64,000 bases of DNA from an uncultured Dongia sp. (GCF_936916975.1 NZ_CAKZGO010000014.1:45249-109248), one strand, 5' to 3'. Shown: positions 25,295 to 37,666, counted from the first letter of the stretch. Program-made: numbers and translations. The notes: a model not told the origin generated them from the letters alone.

Positions 25295-26392
25295 ATGATC
25301 GCCTACATCATCCGCCGCCTGCTGCTCATGATCCCGACCTTGCTCGGCATCATGATCATCAACTTCATCATCATCCAGGCAGCGCCCGGCGGTCCGGTCG
25401 AGCAGACCATTGCCAAGCTGCGCGGCACGGCGATCGACGCGACGGCGCGTGTGACCGGTGGCGGCGGCAGCGAGGTCGTCATCAACCAGCCGCAGCCTGG
25501 TGGCAGTTCCCAGTATCGCGGCGCTCGCGGGCTCGACCCCAAATTCATCGCCGAGATCGAGCGCATGTACGGCTTCGACAAGCCGCCGCATGAACGCTTC
25601 CTGATGATGATGAAGAGCTATCTGACCTTCGATTTCGGCAAGAGCTTCTTCAAGGGCAGGCCAGTGGTCGACCTCGTCATCGAGAAAATGCCTGTTTCAA
25701 TATCGCTGGGCCTGTGGACGGCGCTCATCATCTATGGCGTCTGCATTCCGCTCGGCATCAAGAAGGCACTCAGCGACGGCTCGCCGTTCGACTTCTGGAC
25801 CAGCACGATCATCATCGGCGCCAGCGCGATTCCGGGCTATCTTTTTGCCATCTTCCTGGTGGTGCTGTTCGCTGGCGGCACCTATTGGAGCGTCTTCCCC
25901 TTGCGCGGCCTTGTATCGAGCGACTGGGACAGCATGAGCCTGGTCGGCAAGGTGCTCGATTATCTCTGGCACATGGTCCTGCCGATCACCGCACTGGTCA
26001 TCGGTAGTTTCGCAAGCCTGACATTTCTCACCAAGAATTCCTTTCTCGACCAGATCCACCTGCAATACGTGACCACGGCCCGGGCCAAGGGCTTGAGCGA
26101 GCGGCGCGTCCTCTATGGCCATGTCTTCCGCAACGCGATGCTGATCGTGATCGCGGCCTTTCCCAGCGCCTTCATCAGCATCCTGTTCACGGGGTCGCTG
26201 CTGATCGAGATCATCTTCTCGCTCGATGGCCTGGGGCTCCTGGGCTATGAGGCCGCGCTCAACCGCGACTATCCGGTGATGTTCGCGACACTCTACATCT
26301 TCACCTTGTTCGGCCTCATCATGGGTCTGGTCGGCGACATCATGTACATGCTGATCGATCCCCGGATCGATTTCGAGGCGCGCGAGCTATGA
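25295..26392 (+). CDS. yejB: Peptide ABC transporter permease YejB
   Basis: 365 residues. The N-terminus [21 protein letters not shown] is the standard DppB/OppB-type first helix, followed by a periplasmic insert with [14 protein letters not shown] and [11 protein letters not shown] typical of YejB. The permease core with the coupling EAA loop ([25 protein letters not shown]) comes before a final block of helices. It pairs with YejE to form the membrane channel for oligopeptides. Its stop overlaps the yejE start by 4 bases (ATGA). Confidence 0.94.
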   Translation: MIAYIIRRLLLMIPTLLGIMIINFIIIQAAPGGPVEQTIAKLRGTAIDATARVTGGGGSEVVINQPQPGGSSQYRGARGLDPKFIAEIERMYGFDKPPHERFLMMMKSYLTFDFGKSFFKGRPVVDLVIEKMPVSISLGLWTALIIYGVCIPLGIKKALSDGSPFDFWTSTIIIGASAIPGYLFAIFLVVLFAGGTYWSVFPLRGLVSSDWDSMSLVGKVLDYLWHMVLPITALVIGSFASLTFLTKNSFLDQIHLQYVTTARAKGLSERRVLYGHVFRNAMLIVIAAFPSAFISILFTGSLLIEIIFSLDGLGLLGYEAALNRDYPVMFATLYIFTLFGLIMGLVGDIMYMLIDPRIDFEAREL

Positions 26393-27440
26393 GCGCCCAC
26401 AAGGTTCTTGGCATCAAGGTGGCGCCCGTGACGGCGCGGCGCTGGAGCAACTTCCTCGCCAACCGCCGCGGCCTGTGGTCCCTCATTATTTTTGTGATCC
26501 TGTTCGCGGTGAGCCTGCCGGCCGAGTTCATCGCCAATGACCGGCCGATCGTCGTTTCCTACCAGGATGAGACGTATTGGCCCGTCTTCCACAATTACGG
26601 CGAGGAAGTGTTCGGCGGCGTGCCGGGCCTCACGGCCGATTTCACTGGACCTTTCCTGAAAGAACGCATCGCCCAAGCTGGTGGCTGGATGGTGTGGCCG
26701 CCGATCCCCTTTGCCTATGATTCAGTCGTGACCAATCTGCCGGGACCGGCGCCGACGGCCCCCGACGGCGTCAACTGGCTGGGCACCGACGATCAGGCGC
26801 GCGATGTGCTGGCCCGTGTCATCTACGGCTTTCGTATCTCGGTCCTTTTCGGCCTGCTCTTGACGATTTCGAGTACCATCATCGGCGTGCTGGCCGGTGC
26901 CGTGCAGGGCTATTTCGGTGGCTGGCTCGATCTCGGCTTCCAGCGCTTCCTGGAAATCTGGGGCAGCCTGCCGACGCTCTACATCCTCATCATCCTGGCG
27001 GCGATCATCATTCCCGGTTTCTGGTCGCTGCTCATCCTGATGCTGCTGTTCACCTGGACCTGGCCCATCTCGGTCGTCCGTGCCGAATTCCTGCGCGCAC
27101 GCAATCTCGAATATGTCCGCGCGGCCAAGGCGCTGGGCCTCAATGACTGGCATATCATCACCCGCCATATTCTGCCCAATGCGATGGTGGCGACACTCAC
27201 CTTCCTGCCCTTCACCTTGAGCGGTTCTGTGACGGCGTTGACCTCGCTCGACTTCCTGGGATTCGGCCTGCCGCCAGGCTCGCCCTCGCTCGGCGAGTTG
27301 CTGGCCCAGGGCAAGGAGAATCTGCAGGCGCCCTGGCTCGGCCTCACCGGCTTCTTCGTCATCGGCATCATGCTGATCCTGCTCATCTTCGCCGGCGAGG
27401 CGATCCGCGACGCGTTTGATCCGCGCAAGGGCAGCGCGCA

Positions 27441-27444
<4 letters not shown>
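26389..27444 (+). CDS. yejE: Peptide ABC transporter permease YejE
   Basis: 351 residues. One N-terminal helix ([21 protein letters not shown]) is followed by a periplasmic segment of about 100 residues containing [18 protein letters not shown], a YejE signature, and [21 protein letters not shown], the OppC-like entry to the five-helix core. The EAA coupling loop is [25 protein letters not shown]. It forms the channel with YejB. The 4-base overlaps on both sides show tight translational coupling in the operon. Confidence 0.94.
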
Positions 27445-29068
<1,624 letters not shown>

Positions 29069-29072
<4 letters not shown>

Positions 29073-30004
29073 GTCCGCCAAAACTGCTGTTCGCCGGCGC
29101 CGATGAATATCAGGCGATGTTCGTCGAGGCCGCGGCCTCTCTGCCCGACATCGACCTCGTTCCCTACCGCCCAGATGTCGACCTCACCGGCATCGAATAC
29201 TTGCTGATGTGGCGCCCGGTCCCGGGCCTGCCCGCCGCCTTGCCGAAACTGAAAGCCGTGTTCTGCTTCGGTGCTGGTGTCGAGCGCCTGCTCGCCAATC
29301 CGGAACTCCCTTCCCATGTACCGCTCGTGCGCATGGTCGAGCCAGGCCTGACGCAAGGCATGACCGAATATGTGCTGTGGCAGACCCTGCGCCACCACCG
29401 CCGCATCTGGGAACTGGAAGAAGCACAAGCGGAGGGCCGCTGGGCACCGCATTGGTATCCTGCCGCCTGGGAGCGGCAAGTCGGCATCCTCGGCCTGGGC
29501 ACCCTGGGGCAGGCCGCGGCGGCACAATTGCTGGAATACGGTTTTCCGGTCCGCGGCTGGTCGCGCAACCGCAAGGAATTGGCCGGTGTCAAAAGCTTTG
29601 CCGGCGATGGGGAACTGCCGGATTTTCTGCGCGATCTCGAGATCCTCATCTGCCTGCTACCGCTGACGCCCGAGACCAGCGGCATCCTCAATGCCGTGAA
29701 TTTCGCCCGTCTGGCGCTAGGCGCCTCGCTCATCAATGTCGGCCGCGGCGGCCATCTGGTGGAAGCCGATCTCATTCCGGCCATCGACTCGGGCCAGCTG
29801 CAGGCGGCCAGCCTCGACGTCTTTGCCCAGGAGCCGCTGCCACCCGGACACCCCTTCTGGGCGCATCCCCGGATCTTCGTGACGCCGCACAATGCCAGCG
29901 ACACGAATCCGGCCAGCGGCTTAAGGGAAATCTGCCGCCAGATCAGGCGCGTAGAGGGCGGATTGCCGCTGGAACATGTCGCCGATCGGGGCCGCGGCTA
30001 CTGA
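29069..30004 (+). CDS. ghrA: Glyoxylate/hydroxypyruvate reductase A-type 2-hydroxyacid dehydrogenase
   Basis: 311 residues. The Rossmann motif VGILGLGTLGQAAA and INVGRGGHLVEADLI are typical NAD(P)-binding blocks. The catalytic Arg lies in that second block, and the Glu/His pair comes from LDVFAQEPLPPGHPFW and VTPHNAS. The N-terminal VERLLANPELPSHVPLVRMVE matches GhrA. It reduces glyoxylate or hydroxypyruvate. Coupling to a peptide importer is unusual and could link peptide or opine-like catabolism to keto-acid reduction, but that is only a guess from position. Confidence 0.88.
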
Positions 30005-30149
30005 CACAACACATCAAAATGTGATTGCAGACCCAACCTAGTAACCTGTTGTTTAGGTTTTCCTGGAAAATATACCTCACCAGATTGGTGTCGCCGGACT
30101 GGTCACCTTGGCCGGCGATGGGGAAACATCAGACATATAGGGTTTCGCA

Positions 30150-32168
30150 ATGCTGCAATCCGCCCTGGCTCGCTTGCGTATCGGCAGCCGGATTACCTTT
30201 GGCTTCGTCATCGTGCTGGCCATCCTGGTCGCCGTCCTGGGCTTCAGCTATTTCGCGCTGACCGCGGCAAGATCGAGCCTGGGCGGTTTCACCAACATGG
30301 CCAACGGCGCCATCGCCACGCAGCAGATCGACCGCGACGTCGTTTCGCTCCGGCGCAATGTGATGGATTTCATCCGCGACAGTTCGCCGGAGGCATTGAC
30401 CGAAGTCCGCCGCCTGTTGCCGGCCCTCAAGGACAGCCTGACGGCACATCAGGCCGCCAGCGACGTTGAGGATCTGCGCCAGAAATACGCCGAGATGCTG
30501 GCTGCGGTCGAAACCTACACCGCCGATTTCGAACAATCGGTGACGATGAAGAGCGACCTTGACTGGCTGCAGAACGACGAGTTGCCCCAGTTCGGCCTGA
30601 AGGCCACCAAGAACATGACTGACATCATGACGGCGACAAATTCCGCCCGCGACTTTGAGGTCAGCGCCTATGCCGGGATGGCTACGGAAAAGCTGCTGAC
30701 GGCTAGAATCGCCGCGGAACGCTTCGTCGCCACCCGGGACCCCGCCTTCATCGAGGAATCGGCGCGCTCCGTGCTGATCTTTTCCTCCAGCATCGCAGCG
30801 CTCCAGGGCAAGCTGAAGGTCCAGCAGCATCGCCGCCTCGCGCAGGAAGCAGCGCAGACGATGCAGAAATACGCGATGACGCTGAGCGAAATGAAGACGC
30901 AGGCGATCGACCTCAACACCCTCATCAACGAAAAGATGGCAACAGCCTCGCAGCGCATCGGCGAACTTGCCAATACCATCACCGCGTCCCAGCAGGTGGC
31001 CATGGACACGGTGGCCGCCGCGACGGCCGCCAAGGTGCAGGAAGCACTGCGGCTGACGCTGATCATTGCCGGTGTGGCGCTGGCCATCGGCATTCTCTGT
31101 GCGCTCCTCATCGGGCGCAGCATCTCGCGCCCGGTCCAGTCGATGACCGCGACCATGCGCGATCTCGCCGGTGGCAATCTCGATGTCGAGATCCCGGCCC
31201 TCACCAATCGCGACGAGATCGGCGACATGGCACGCACCGTGGTGGTGTTCAAGGATGCTCTGCTGGCACAACGCACTGCCGACGCAGCATCCAAGCAGGA
31301 ATCCGAAACGAAGCTCGCACGCAGCCATGCGCTGGAGCAGCTCATCGCCGGTTTCGAAGGCAAAGTCGGCGAATTGGTGAGCTCGCTTTCCGCGGCTTCC
31401 GGCGAATTGCAAAGCTCGGCACAGTCGATGACGACAACGGCCGAGGAAACCAACCAGCAATCCAATGCCGTGGCGGTGGCCGCAGAACAGGCCACAGCAA
31501 ACGTGCAGACCGTGGCGGCGGCGACCGAGGAGTTGACCTCCTCGATCACCGAGATCGGCCGCCAGGTCAGCCAATCGACCAGCATTGCGCAAAAGGCTGT
31601 GCAGCAGGCGGCGCATACCAACAGCCGGGTCCAGGGTCTTGCCGTCTCGGCCCAGGCGATCGGCGACGTCGTGCGCCTGATCAGCGAAATCGCAGCGCAG
31701 ACCAATCTGCTGGCCTTGAACGCCACGATCGAAGCGGCCCGTGCCGGCGAGGCCGGTCGTGGGTTCGCGGTGGTGGCGTCCGAGGTCAAGAATCTCGCCT
31801 CACAGACCGCGAAGGCGACCGAGGAAATCAGCGCCAAGGTGAGCGAAATCCAGAATGCGACCGAGGAATCGGTCGTCGCTATCCAGGGTATCGCCAGTGT
31901 CATCCAGGAGATCAGCCAGATCTCCAACACCATCGCCGCGGCGGTCGAGCAGCAATCTGCGGCAACGTCGGAAATCGCCCGCAACGTGCAGCAGGCAAGC
32001 CAGGGCACCACCGAAGTCTCCGGCAATATCCAGGGCGTGACGCACGCCGCCGGTGAAACCGGCAAGGCTGCGGGTCAGGTGCTGGGTGCCGCCACGGAAC
32101 TCGGCGAGCAATCCAACACGCTCAACAACGAAGTCGGCCAGTTCATCGCCCAGGTGCGGGCGATTTAG
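30150..32168 (+). CDS. Methyl-accepting chemotaxis protein
   Basis: 672 residues. One membrane helix near 14-36 ([21 protein letters not shown]) and one near 308-328 ([21 protein letters not shown]) bracket an all-helical periplasmic sensor of about 270 residues, probably a helical-bimodular or double four-helix bundle. A HAMP domain ([24 protein letters not shown]) and a long coiled-coil signalling domain follow, with the hairpin tip [29 protein letters not shown] that contacts CheA/CheW. The C-terminus lacks a CheR-tethering pentapeptide. No che genes lie nearby; the ligand is unknown. Confidence 0.95.
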   Translation: MLQSALARLRIGSRITFGFVIVLAILVAVLGFSYFALTAARSSLGGFTNMANGAIATQQIDRDVVSLRRNVMDFIRDSSPEALTEVRRLLPALKDSLTAHQAASDVEDLRQKYAEMLAAVETYTADFEQSVTMKSDLDWLQNDELPQFGLKATKNMTDIMTATNSARDFEVSAYAGMATEKLLTARIAAERFVATRDPAFIEESARSVLIFSSSIAALQGKLKVQQHRRLAQEAAQTMQKYAMTLSEMKTQAIDLNTLINEKMATASQRIGELANTITASQQVAMDTVAAATAAKVQEALRLTLIIAGVALAIGILCALLIGRSISRPVQSMTATMRDLAGGNLDVEIPALTNRDEIGDMARTVVVFKDALLAQRTADAASKQESETKLARSHALEQLIAGFEGKVGELVSSLSAASGELQSSAQSMTTTAEETNQQSNAVAVAAEQATANVQTVAAATEELTSSITEIGRQVSQSTSIAQKAVQQAAHTNSRVQGLAVSAQAIGDVVRLISEIAAQTNLLALNATIEAARAGEAGRGFAVVASEVKNLASQTAKATEEISAKVSEIQNATEESVVAIQGIASVIQEISQISNTIAAAVEQQSAATSEIARNVQQASQGTTEVSGNIQGVTHAAGETGKAAGQVLGAATELGEQSNTLNNEVGQFIAQVRAI

Positions 32169-32221
32169 TTTCTGGCCATTCGGCAAGACCGCATCGGTGG
32201 GGGCAGGCGGATGGGGGCGGC

Positions 32222-32833
32222 TTAACCGGCCGCTTTCATCCGCCAATCATATTCCATCTCGCGTACCACCATGTCGGCCAGTGCCTCGCCGCACAGGCGC
32301 TTCACCAGATAGAGCGACATGTCGATGCCGGCGGAAATACCGGCCGAGGTCAGCACCTTGCCGTTGTCGATGAAGCGCGTCTGCGGCTGCACGTCGATCT
32401 TGCTGCTGACGGCACGCAACTCCTCGATCGCGGTCCAATGCGTAGTGGCGCGCAGGCCGTCGAGCAAACCGATCTTGCCCAGCAGAAGGGCGCCGGTGCA
32501 GATGCTGGCGACGATCTCCGCCCCCGCGGCCTGCACCTTCAGCCAGGCCAGGATCTTTTCGTTGCGCATCGCCGGCCTGCTGCCATTGCCGCCCGGGATC
32601 AGCAGGACATCTGCCGGCGGGCAGCTGTCGAGATCATGATCCGGCGTGACCTTGAGGCCGCCGATGGCGCTGATCGGCGCGGTCGTGGCAGCCACCGTCA
32701 CCACGCGGAAGGGTGCGGGCTCGACGGATAATGCCGCCAGCGAGAACACTTCGAAGGGCCCGGCGAAATCGAGCACCTCGACATCAGGAAACAGCAGCAG
32801 GGCAACGGTCTTGGGTTTGTCATGAGGCGACAT
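32222..32833 (-). CDS. DJ-1/PfpI family protein
   Basis: 203 residues from the ATG at 32833. It begins TVALLLFPDVEVLDFAGPFEVFSLA and has the nucleophile elbow VASICTGALLLGKIGLLDG (Cys in A-S-I-C-T-G), then TTHW and a late LTSAGISAGIDMSLYLV block. This layout matches isonitrile hydratase/ThiJ-like proteins related to the N-terminal domain of GlxA regulators. The start lies inside the 3' end of the upstream GlxA-type gene with a 14-base overlap, so the two are co-expressed. The substrate is unknown. Confidence 0.85.
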   Translation of the reverse strand: MSPHDKPKTVALLLFPDVEVLDFAGPFEVFSLAALSVEPAPFRVVTVAATTAPISAIGGLKVTPDHDLDSCPPADVLLIPGGNGSRPAMRNEKILAWLKVQAAGAEIVASICTGALLLGKIGLLDGLRATTHWTAIEELRAVSSKIDVQPQTRFIDNGKVLTSAGISAGIDMSLYLVKRLCGEALADMVVREMEYDWRMKAAG

Positions 32834-33824
32834 ATTCGGCTCCCGATGTTTGGAAATTACTGCGGAACTGGCTGGGGGTGACGGCAAGATGCCGCTGGAA
32901 CGATCGGCGCAGGCGTTCGGCGCTGCCAAAGCCCAGGCGCGCTGCTACGATGTCGATATTCTCCGACCCGTCGGCGAGGGCCTGGCGCGCGGCATCGACC
33001 CTGGCTGCGGCGACAAAGGCTGCCGGCGTCATGCCGGCCTCGTCCAGGAAGCGGCGCGCGAAATGGCGCGGGCTCATGGCAGCACGGGCCGCCAGTTCGT
33101 CGACGCCCAGCGGCAGATGGAGATGATCCAGGATCCAGGCCTGCAATGACGCGATTTTGCCGGGCGTCGTCGTCTGTGCCTTCAAGGCCGGGCTGAACTG
33201 CGCCTGGCCGCCGCTCCGGCGCATATAGAGCACGAATTCCCGCGCCAGATCGGCTGCAACCGCAACACCGAGGTCTTCCTCGATCAAGGCAAGAGCCAGG
33301 TCCATCCCGGCGCTGATCCCGGCGGAGGAATAGAATTTGCCATCGCGCACGAAAATGGGATCGCGCTCGACCGTGATGCCCGGATAATCCGCGGCCATGC
33401 GGTCGCAGCGCTCCCAATGCGTGACGGCGCGCCTGCCATCGAGGAGGCCAGCTTCGGCGAGCAGCAGCGCGCCGCTGCACACCGACGCGACGCGCCGGCA
33501 ATGCGGCGCCTGCCGGCGCAGCCAGTTCACGATCCTGCGGTCCTGCATCTGCGCATCGATACCGATACCACCGGCCACCAACAGCGTGTCGATACCCGCC
33601 ATCACCCGCCCGATGCGGCGCACAGCGTGTATCTGCAGCCCGGACGAAGTCTCGATCAGGCCCGTTGCCGCCGCGGCGAGGGCGACGTCATAAGCCCGGT
33701 ATCCGGCAAAATCATTGGCCGCGGCAAACAGCGACATCGGCCCCGAAATATCGAGGAGATGGGCTTGGGCATAGACCAGCATGACGATCTGGCGCGGTGC
33801 TTTGCGGCGGGCGGTGGCGGCCAT
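32820..33824 (-). CDS. GlxA-type AraC family transcriptional regulator with DJ-1 domain
   Basis: 334 residues. The N-terminal DJ-1/PfpI-like domain (about 10-190: IVMLVYAQAHLLDISGPMSLF, VASVCSGALLLAEAGLLDG, YSSAGISAGMDLALALIEED) is followed by two AraC helix-turn-helix motifs near 235-320 (DELAARAAMSPRHFARRFLDEAGMTPAAF and NIDIVAARLGFGSAERLRRSFQRHL). Its sensor domain is clearly related to the neighbouring stand-alone DJ-1 protein, suggesting a duplicated regulator-enzyme pair acting on a related ligand. Confidence 0.9.
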   Translation of the reverse strand: MAATARRKAPRQIVMLVYAQAHLLDISGPMSLFAAANDFAGYRAYDVALAAAATGLIETSSGLQIHAVRRIGRVMAGIDTLLVAGGIGIDAQMQDRRIVNWLRRQAPHCRRVASVCSGALLLAEAGLLDGRRAVTHWERCDRMAADYPGITVERDPIFVRDGKFYSSAGISAGMDLALALIEEDLGVAVAADLAREFVLYMRRSGGQAQFSPALKAQTTTPGKIASLQAWILDHLHLPLGVDELAARAAMSPRHFARRFLDEAGMTPAAFVAAARVDAARQALADGSENIDIVAARLGFGSAERLRRSFQRHLAVTPSQFRSNFQTSGAEYVAS

Positions 33825-33912
33825 GGGTTTGCTCCTTCAGCAGTGCCGCATCCTGCGCCGCGCGCGCCATGGCAGCAATGACATAGATCGTGCATTTTCT
33901 GCCACGAGCTTT

Positions 33913-34036
33913 AAACGTCATCCCCGGGCTTGACCCGGGGATCAGGTTCCGCTGCCAAGCCGTTGCCGGCAGATCCCCGGGTCCCCGCCGACGAATGTCG
34001 GCATGCGCCGACAGGGCCCGGGGAAGACGTCATTTA
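33913..34036. repeat. Composite intergenic palindrome
   Basis: The outer ends AAACGTCATCCCCGGG and CCCGGGGAAGACGTCATTT are near inverted copies. Inside are the hairpin CCCCGGG-CTTGA-CCCGGGG and the motif GCCGACGAATGTCGGCAT followed by GCGCCGA, the same motif found in the repeat at 10333-10463. It lies between the divergent GlxA-type and DUF2252 genes, so it overlaps the space where their promoters should be. It looks like a mobile or selfish palindromic repeat of the type scattered through alphaproteobacterial genomes. Confidence 0.65.
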
Positions 34037-34101
34037 AGAACGGCGAGCCGCCTCCTCATCCCAGTATGGCCATCCACCCCTACCCAGGGCATAGTTCACC
34101 C

Positions 34102-35280
34102 ATGAAACAGACAGCCATTACTGCCGAACTCCTGGCCCTCAAGCGCCGCAAGATGATGCAATCCGCCTTTGCTTGGTATCGCGGCACCGGCGACCTCTTT
34201 TATGCGCAATGGTTGAAGCCGCTGCTGGCCATCAAGGCGCCGTCGGTCTGGCTCAACGGCGATATGCATCTCGAGAACTTCGGCACCTATCGCGGTGACA
34301 ACCGCCTCACTTATTTCGACATCGGCGATTTCGATGACGCGGCCCGCGGCCCCGCGGTGATCGATCTGTTCCGCTTCGTGACCGGCATCATCCTCGCCGC
34401 CCCTGAGCTCGGCCTGTCGCGCAAGGCCGCACGCGCCCTTGCCGCCTATGGCCTGGGACGCTATTGGGCAGCCCTCTCCGACGGCAAGCCCCGCTGGCTG
34501 GAACGGCGCACGGCCGGGGGCGCGATCGGCGATCTTCTGGGTGATCTCGAAAGCCGCAGCCAGGCCGACCTTCTTGAAAAACGCACGGTGCTCAAGAACG
34601 GCAAGCGGCGCCTGCGTTTCGATACCGGCAAGGCCATCAAGCTCGGTAAGGACGAGACAGCGACGGTCACCGCGGCATTGGATCGCTTTGCCCGCAAACG
34701 CGCCCATCCCGACTTCTTCAAGGTGCAGGACGTGGCGCAGCGTGTGGCGGGGTTGGGCGCCCTCGGTCGGCCGCGTTACGTGGCCCTCATCAAGGGCAAT
34801 GGCGGCAAGGACGGGCAGGCGCTCATCGATCTCAAGTCGCAGCCCGGTTCCGCTTTGGTCCAGGCGCTGATCAAGGCGGGACACAAGCAGCCGACCTTCG
34901 CCAATGAAGCAGCACGTGTCGTGTCGGTCGAATATCATCTGCAGGCGGCAGCACCCGCTTTCCTGACCGACATCAGGATCGGCAAGGCTGCCTTCACCTT
35001 CCGCGAATTGCAGCCCGATCAGGACAAGCTGGAGGTGGCGCATCTCGCCGGCGATACCGCGCGCTGCGAAGACGCCGTCGGCGCCATGGGCGATCTCATC
35101 GCCTGGGCGCAGTTGCGTGCGAGCGGCTGGCGGCAGGGTGCCACGATCGACGATCTCACGGCATGGGCCGGCGCCAAGGGCTGGACCAAATTCTGCGCCG
35201 ACCCGCTTCTGGCGCTCGCTGATTCGGCCGCCAAGGCGGTTCGCGCTGATTGGCAGGAATTTTGTTCAGCCCAAAAGTGA
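34102..35280 (+). CDS. DUF2252 family protein
   Basis: 392 residues from the ATG at 34102. Kinase-like family features are visible: the N-terminal KMMQSAFAWYRGTGDLFYAQW, then VWLNGDMHLENFGTYRG (an aminoglycoside-phosphotransferase-like catalytic loop, H-x-E-N) and YFDIGDFDDAARGPAVIDLFRFV (DFD metal site). Later blocks include FTFRELQPDQDKL. DUF2252 proteins share the protein-kinase/APH fold, but their substrate is not established. Upstream in-frame codons run into the palindromic repeat and were excluded. No partner gene is evident. Confidence 0.85.
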   Translation: MKQTAITAELLALKRRKMMQSAFAWYRGTGDLFYAQWLKPLLAIKAPSVWLNGDMHLENFGTYRGDNRLTYFDIGDFDDAARGPAVIDLFRFVTGIILAAPELGLSRKAARALAAYGLGRYWAALSDGKPRWLERRTAGGAIGDLLGDLESRSQADLLEKRTVLKNGKRRLRFDTGKAIKLGKDETATVTAALDRFARKRAHPDFFKVQDVAQRVAGLGALGRPRYVALIKGNGGKDGQALIDLKSQPGSALVQALIKAGHKQPTFANEAARVVSVEYHLQAAAPAFLTDIRIGKAAFTFRELQPDQDKLEVAHLAGDTARCEDAVGAMGDLIAWAQLRASGWRQGATIDDLTAWAGAKGWTKFCADPLLALADSAAKAVRADWQEFCSAQK

Positions 35281-35430
35281 GTAATTTGCCCAGAGTTTCC
35301 GGCGGATTTCCAGGAAGCCAAAAAATTGCCTCAAATGCTTGATATTACAATGATTGCTCCATATTGCGGACCTGGGTATAAGGTGCCCCATCCCTGGTGA
35401 CCATGTGCTGATCCCGGAAAGAACCCGACA

Positions 35431-37620
35431 GTGATCGACGGCACCGTTTCGACACTCATCGCGTCTCCGACCTTGGGGCTCCTCAACCTCGCTTTGGCGT
35501 TGACCCTGGTGGCTGGCTTTCGCGTGCTGGGTCTTCTGCAATGGCGCGGCTTCGGGCGGCTCGGCCGCGCCGGTGCCGGCCTCGCCTTCGGAGTCTTGGT
35601 TGCCGCGGGCCTCATCCTCGCGCGCCTCGGTGTGACGATCGACTCTGCGCCGGCGGCTGCCTGGCGCGACAGCGCTTATCTCATCGCACCCTTTCTGTTG
35701 CCGCTGCTGGCAGCTTTGCGCTTCGATGCGCTGCTCGGGCGTATCGCGGCGATTGCCTCGATGCTGGCAGCCTTGCCGATCCTGGGGCTGCCCGGCGCCA
35801 TCGTGATCGGCTTTGCCGCCCTCAGCGCCGCGGCACTGCCTTATCTGCTGCAGCGCTGGGATTTCCTCGATGCTGAGCGCCGCTATGCGGCCCTTGCCTA
35901 TCTGCCGGCCTTGCTGCTGGTGCCGGCGGCGCTCAATCAGCCGCCGCTGGGGCTGGCTGTCACTGTCGCGGCCTTCCTGCTGCACGGTCCTGCTCTGGTC
36001 GGCATGCTGCGGCTGCTGGGTAGCGATGAGCCCGTGCGCTCGATGCCGCTGCCATCAATCCGTGCCGATGCGGATGAGTTGAAGGCGGCCCCCCTCATCA
36101 GCCGTACTATCGCCGATCTGCCGGAAGGTGTGGCGGTGTTTGATGCGGCTGATCGTCTGGTTGCGTGCAACGCCACCTATCGCCGCCTCAATCCGCTGGT
36201 GGCCGAACTCCTCGAAATCGGCGCTACCTATGCCGAACTGATGCGCGCCAACATCCTGCGGGGTGCCAGCGGTGCGGCCGATCCGGAAGCGATCATCGCC
36301 GAGCATCTCGCCCATCACCGGCAATTGCCCTGGCGTTTTGAGATGCCGGGACCTGACGGCCGCACGCTGCTGGTGATCGAATCGAAGACCGCCGATGGCG
36401 GCACCTTGCGTTTGATGACCGACGTCACCGCGATCAAAGGGCGCGAACTGCGCTTGACCGAACTCGCCCAGCGCAACGAGGTGTTGGCGACCGTCGTGGG
36501 CGCCGTCTCCAGCGGCATCGTCATCTGCGATGCGACCAAGCCGGATCATCCGGTGACCTTCGTCAACGCCGCCTTCAGCCGCATCACCGGCTATCCGGCG
36601 GAAGAGATGATCGGCCGCAACTGCCGTATCCTGCAGGGCCGTGATACAGATCCGGAAGCCTTGGACCGCCTGCGCCGCTCGCTGGCGCAGCAGCGCGCCG
36701 TCAGCGTCACCTTGCGCAATTACCGCAAGGATGGCCGCACCTTCTGGAACGAACTCGCCATCAGCCCGATCGTCGACGAACAAGGCCGCATTGTGCAATT
36801 CGTCGGCATCATGAGCGATGTCACCCATCGCATCCGCGCCGAAGAAAATCTGCGCGAGGCGAAGAACCAGGCCGAGCTTGCCAACCGTGCCAAGTCGGAA
36901 TTCCTCGCCAATATCAGCCACGAATTGCGCACGCCTTTGAATGCCATCATCGGCTTCTCCGACGTCATGAAGATGGAGTTGTTCGGGCCCCTGGGGACGC
37001 CGAAATATCTCGATTATGCCAAGGACATCCTCGACAGCGGAAAGATGCTGCTCTCGCTCATCAATGACATCCTCGACCTCTCCAAGATCGAGGCCGGCAA
37101 GATGGAACTGCACCCCGAGCCGGTCGCGGTAACCGAGGTATTCGATTCCGCGATGACCCTGATGCGCGAGCGCGCGAAGAACGCCGGCATCACCTTGCGT
37201 GCTGAGGTGGCACCGGATCTGCCGCCGCTGCTGGTCGATCTCCGCGTCATGAAGCAGATCGTCACCAATCTGGTCTCGAATGCGGTGAAGTTCACGCCCA
37301 AGGATGGCCTTGTGGAATTGGTGGCGCGCCGGCTGGACACGGCCAAGGCGGAAATCCTGGTCAAGGATACCGGCATCGGCATCGCCAAGGCCGATATCGC
37401 GGAAGTCTTGAAGCCCTTCGTGCAGGTCGACGGCGCCCATCAGCGGCGCCAATCCGGCACGGGCCTCGGCCTTCCCATCGTGAAATCGCTGACGGCTTTA
37501 TCCGGCGGCTGGTTCAATCTCGACAGCGATGTAGGTTTGGGCACCACGGTGACGCTGCATCTGCCGCTGGCCAGTGACAAGCCTGTGGGTGAAAAGGAAA
37601 CACGCAGCGCGGCGGAATAG
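35431..37620 (+). CDS. Membrane-bound LOV/PAS sensor histidine kinase
   Basis: 729 residues, GTG start. About seven N-terminal membrane helices (10-205) are followed by a PAS domain (about 225-345), a LOV-type PAS domain (about 357-475), a HisKA dimer (phospho-His497 in NISHELRTPLN) and a HATPase with GTGLGLPIVKSL. The LOV motif GRNCRILQG carries the photoreactive Cys398, and NYRKDGRTFWNELAISPI keeps both FMN-contacting Asn. The Gln that normally follows FVGI is Met461. Blue-light or redox sensing is likely; the altered residue leaves signalling uncertain. No response regulator lies nearby. Confidence 0.88.
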   Translation: MIDGTVSTLIASPTLGLLNLALALTLVAGFRVLGLLQWRGFGRLGRAGAGLAFGVLVAAGLILARLGVTIDSAPAAAWRDSAYLIAPFLLPLLAALRFDALLGRIAAIASMLAALPILGLPGAIVIGFAALSAAALPYLLQRWDFLDAERRYAALAYLPALLLVPAALNQPPLGLAVTVAAFLLHGPALVGMLRLLGSDEPVRSMPLPSIRADADELKAAPLISRTIADLPEGVAVFDAADRLVACNATYRRLNPLVAELLEIGATYAELMRANILRGASGAADPEAIIAEHLAHHRQLPWRFEMPGPDGRTLLVIESKTADGGTLRLMTDVTAIKGRELRLTELAQRNEVLATVVGAVSSGIVICDATKPDHPVTFVNAAFSRITGYPAEEMIGRNCRILQGRDTDPEALDRLRRSLAQQRAVSVTLRNYRKDGRTFWNELAISPIVDEQGRIVQFVGIMSDVTHRIRAEENLREAKNQAELANRAKSEFLANISHELRTPLNAIIGFSDVMKMELFGPLGTPKYLDYAKDILDSGKMLLSLINDILDLSKIEAGKMELHPEPVAVTEVFDSAMTLMRERAKNAGITLRAEVAPDLPPLLVDLRVMKQIVTNLVSNAVKFTPKDGLVELVARRLDTAKAEILVKDTGIGIAKADIAEVLKPFVQVDGAHQRRQSGTGLGLPIVKSLTALSGGWFNLDSDVGLGTTVTLHLPLASDKPVGEKETRSAAE

Positions 37621-37628
37621 TGAATCCG

Positions 37629-37666
37629 CAAAAAAGAACCGCGCTCCCTCGGCTGAGGTGCGCGGT
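37629..37666 (-). terminator. Rho-independent terminator on the minus strand
   Basis: On the minus strand ACCGCGC and GCGCGGT (37666-37660 and 37644-37638) form a stem with an inner CCTC-AGCC-GAGG-type hairpin, directly followed by TTCTTTTTTG. The T-tract lies only on this side, so it ends a minus-strand transcript coming from the 37.7-38.0 kb gap. No annotated minus-strand protein gene explains it. Confidence 0.7.
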
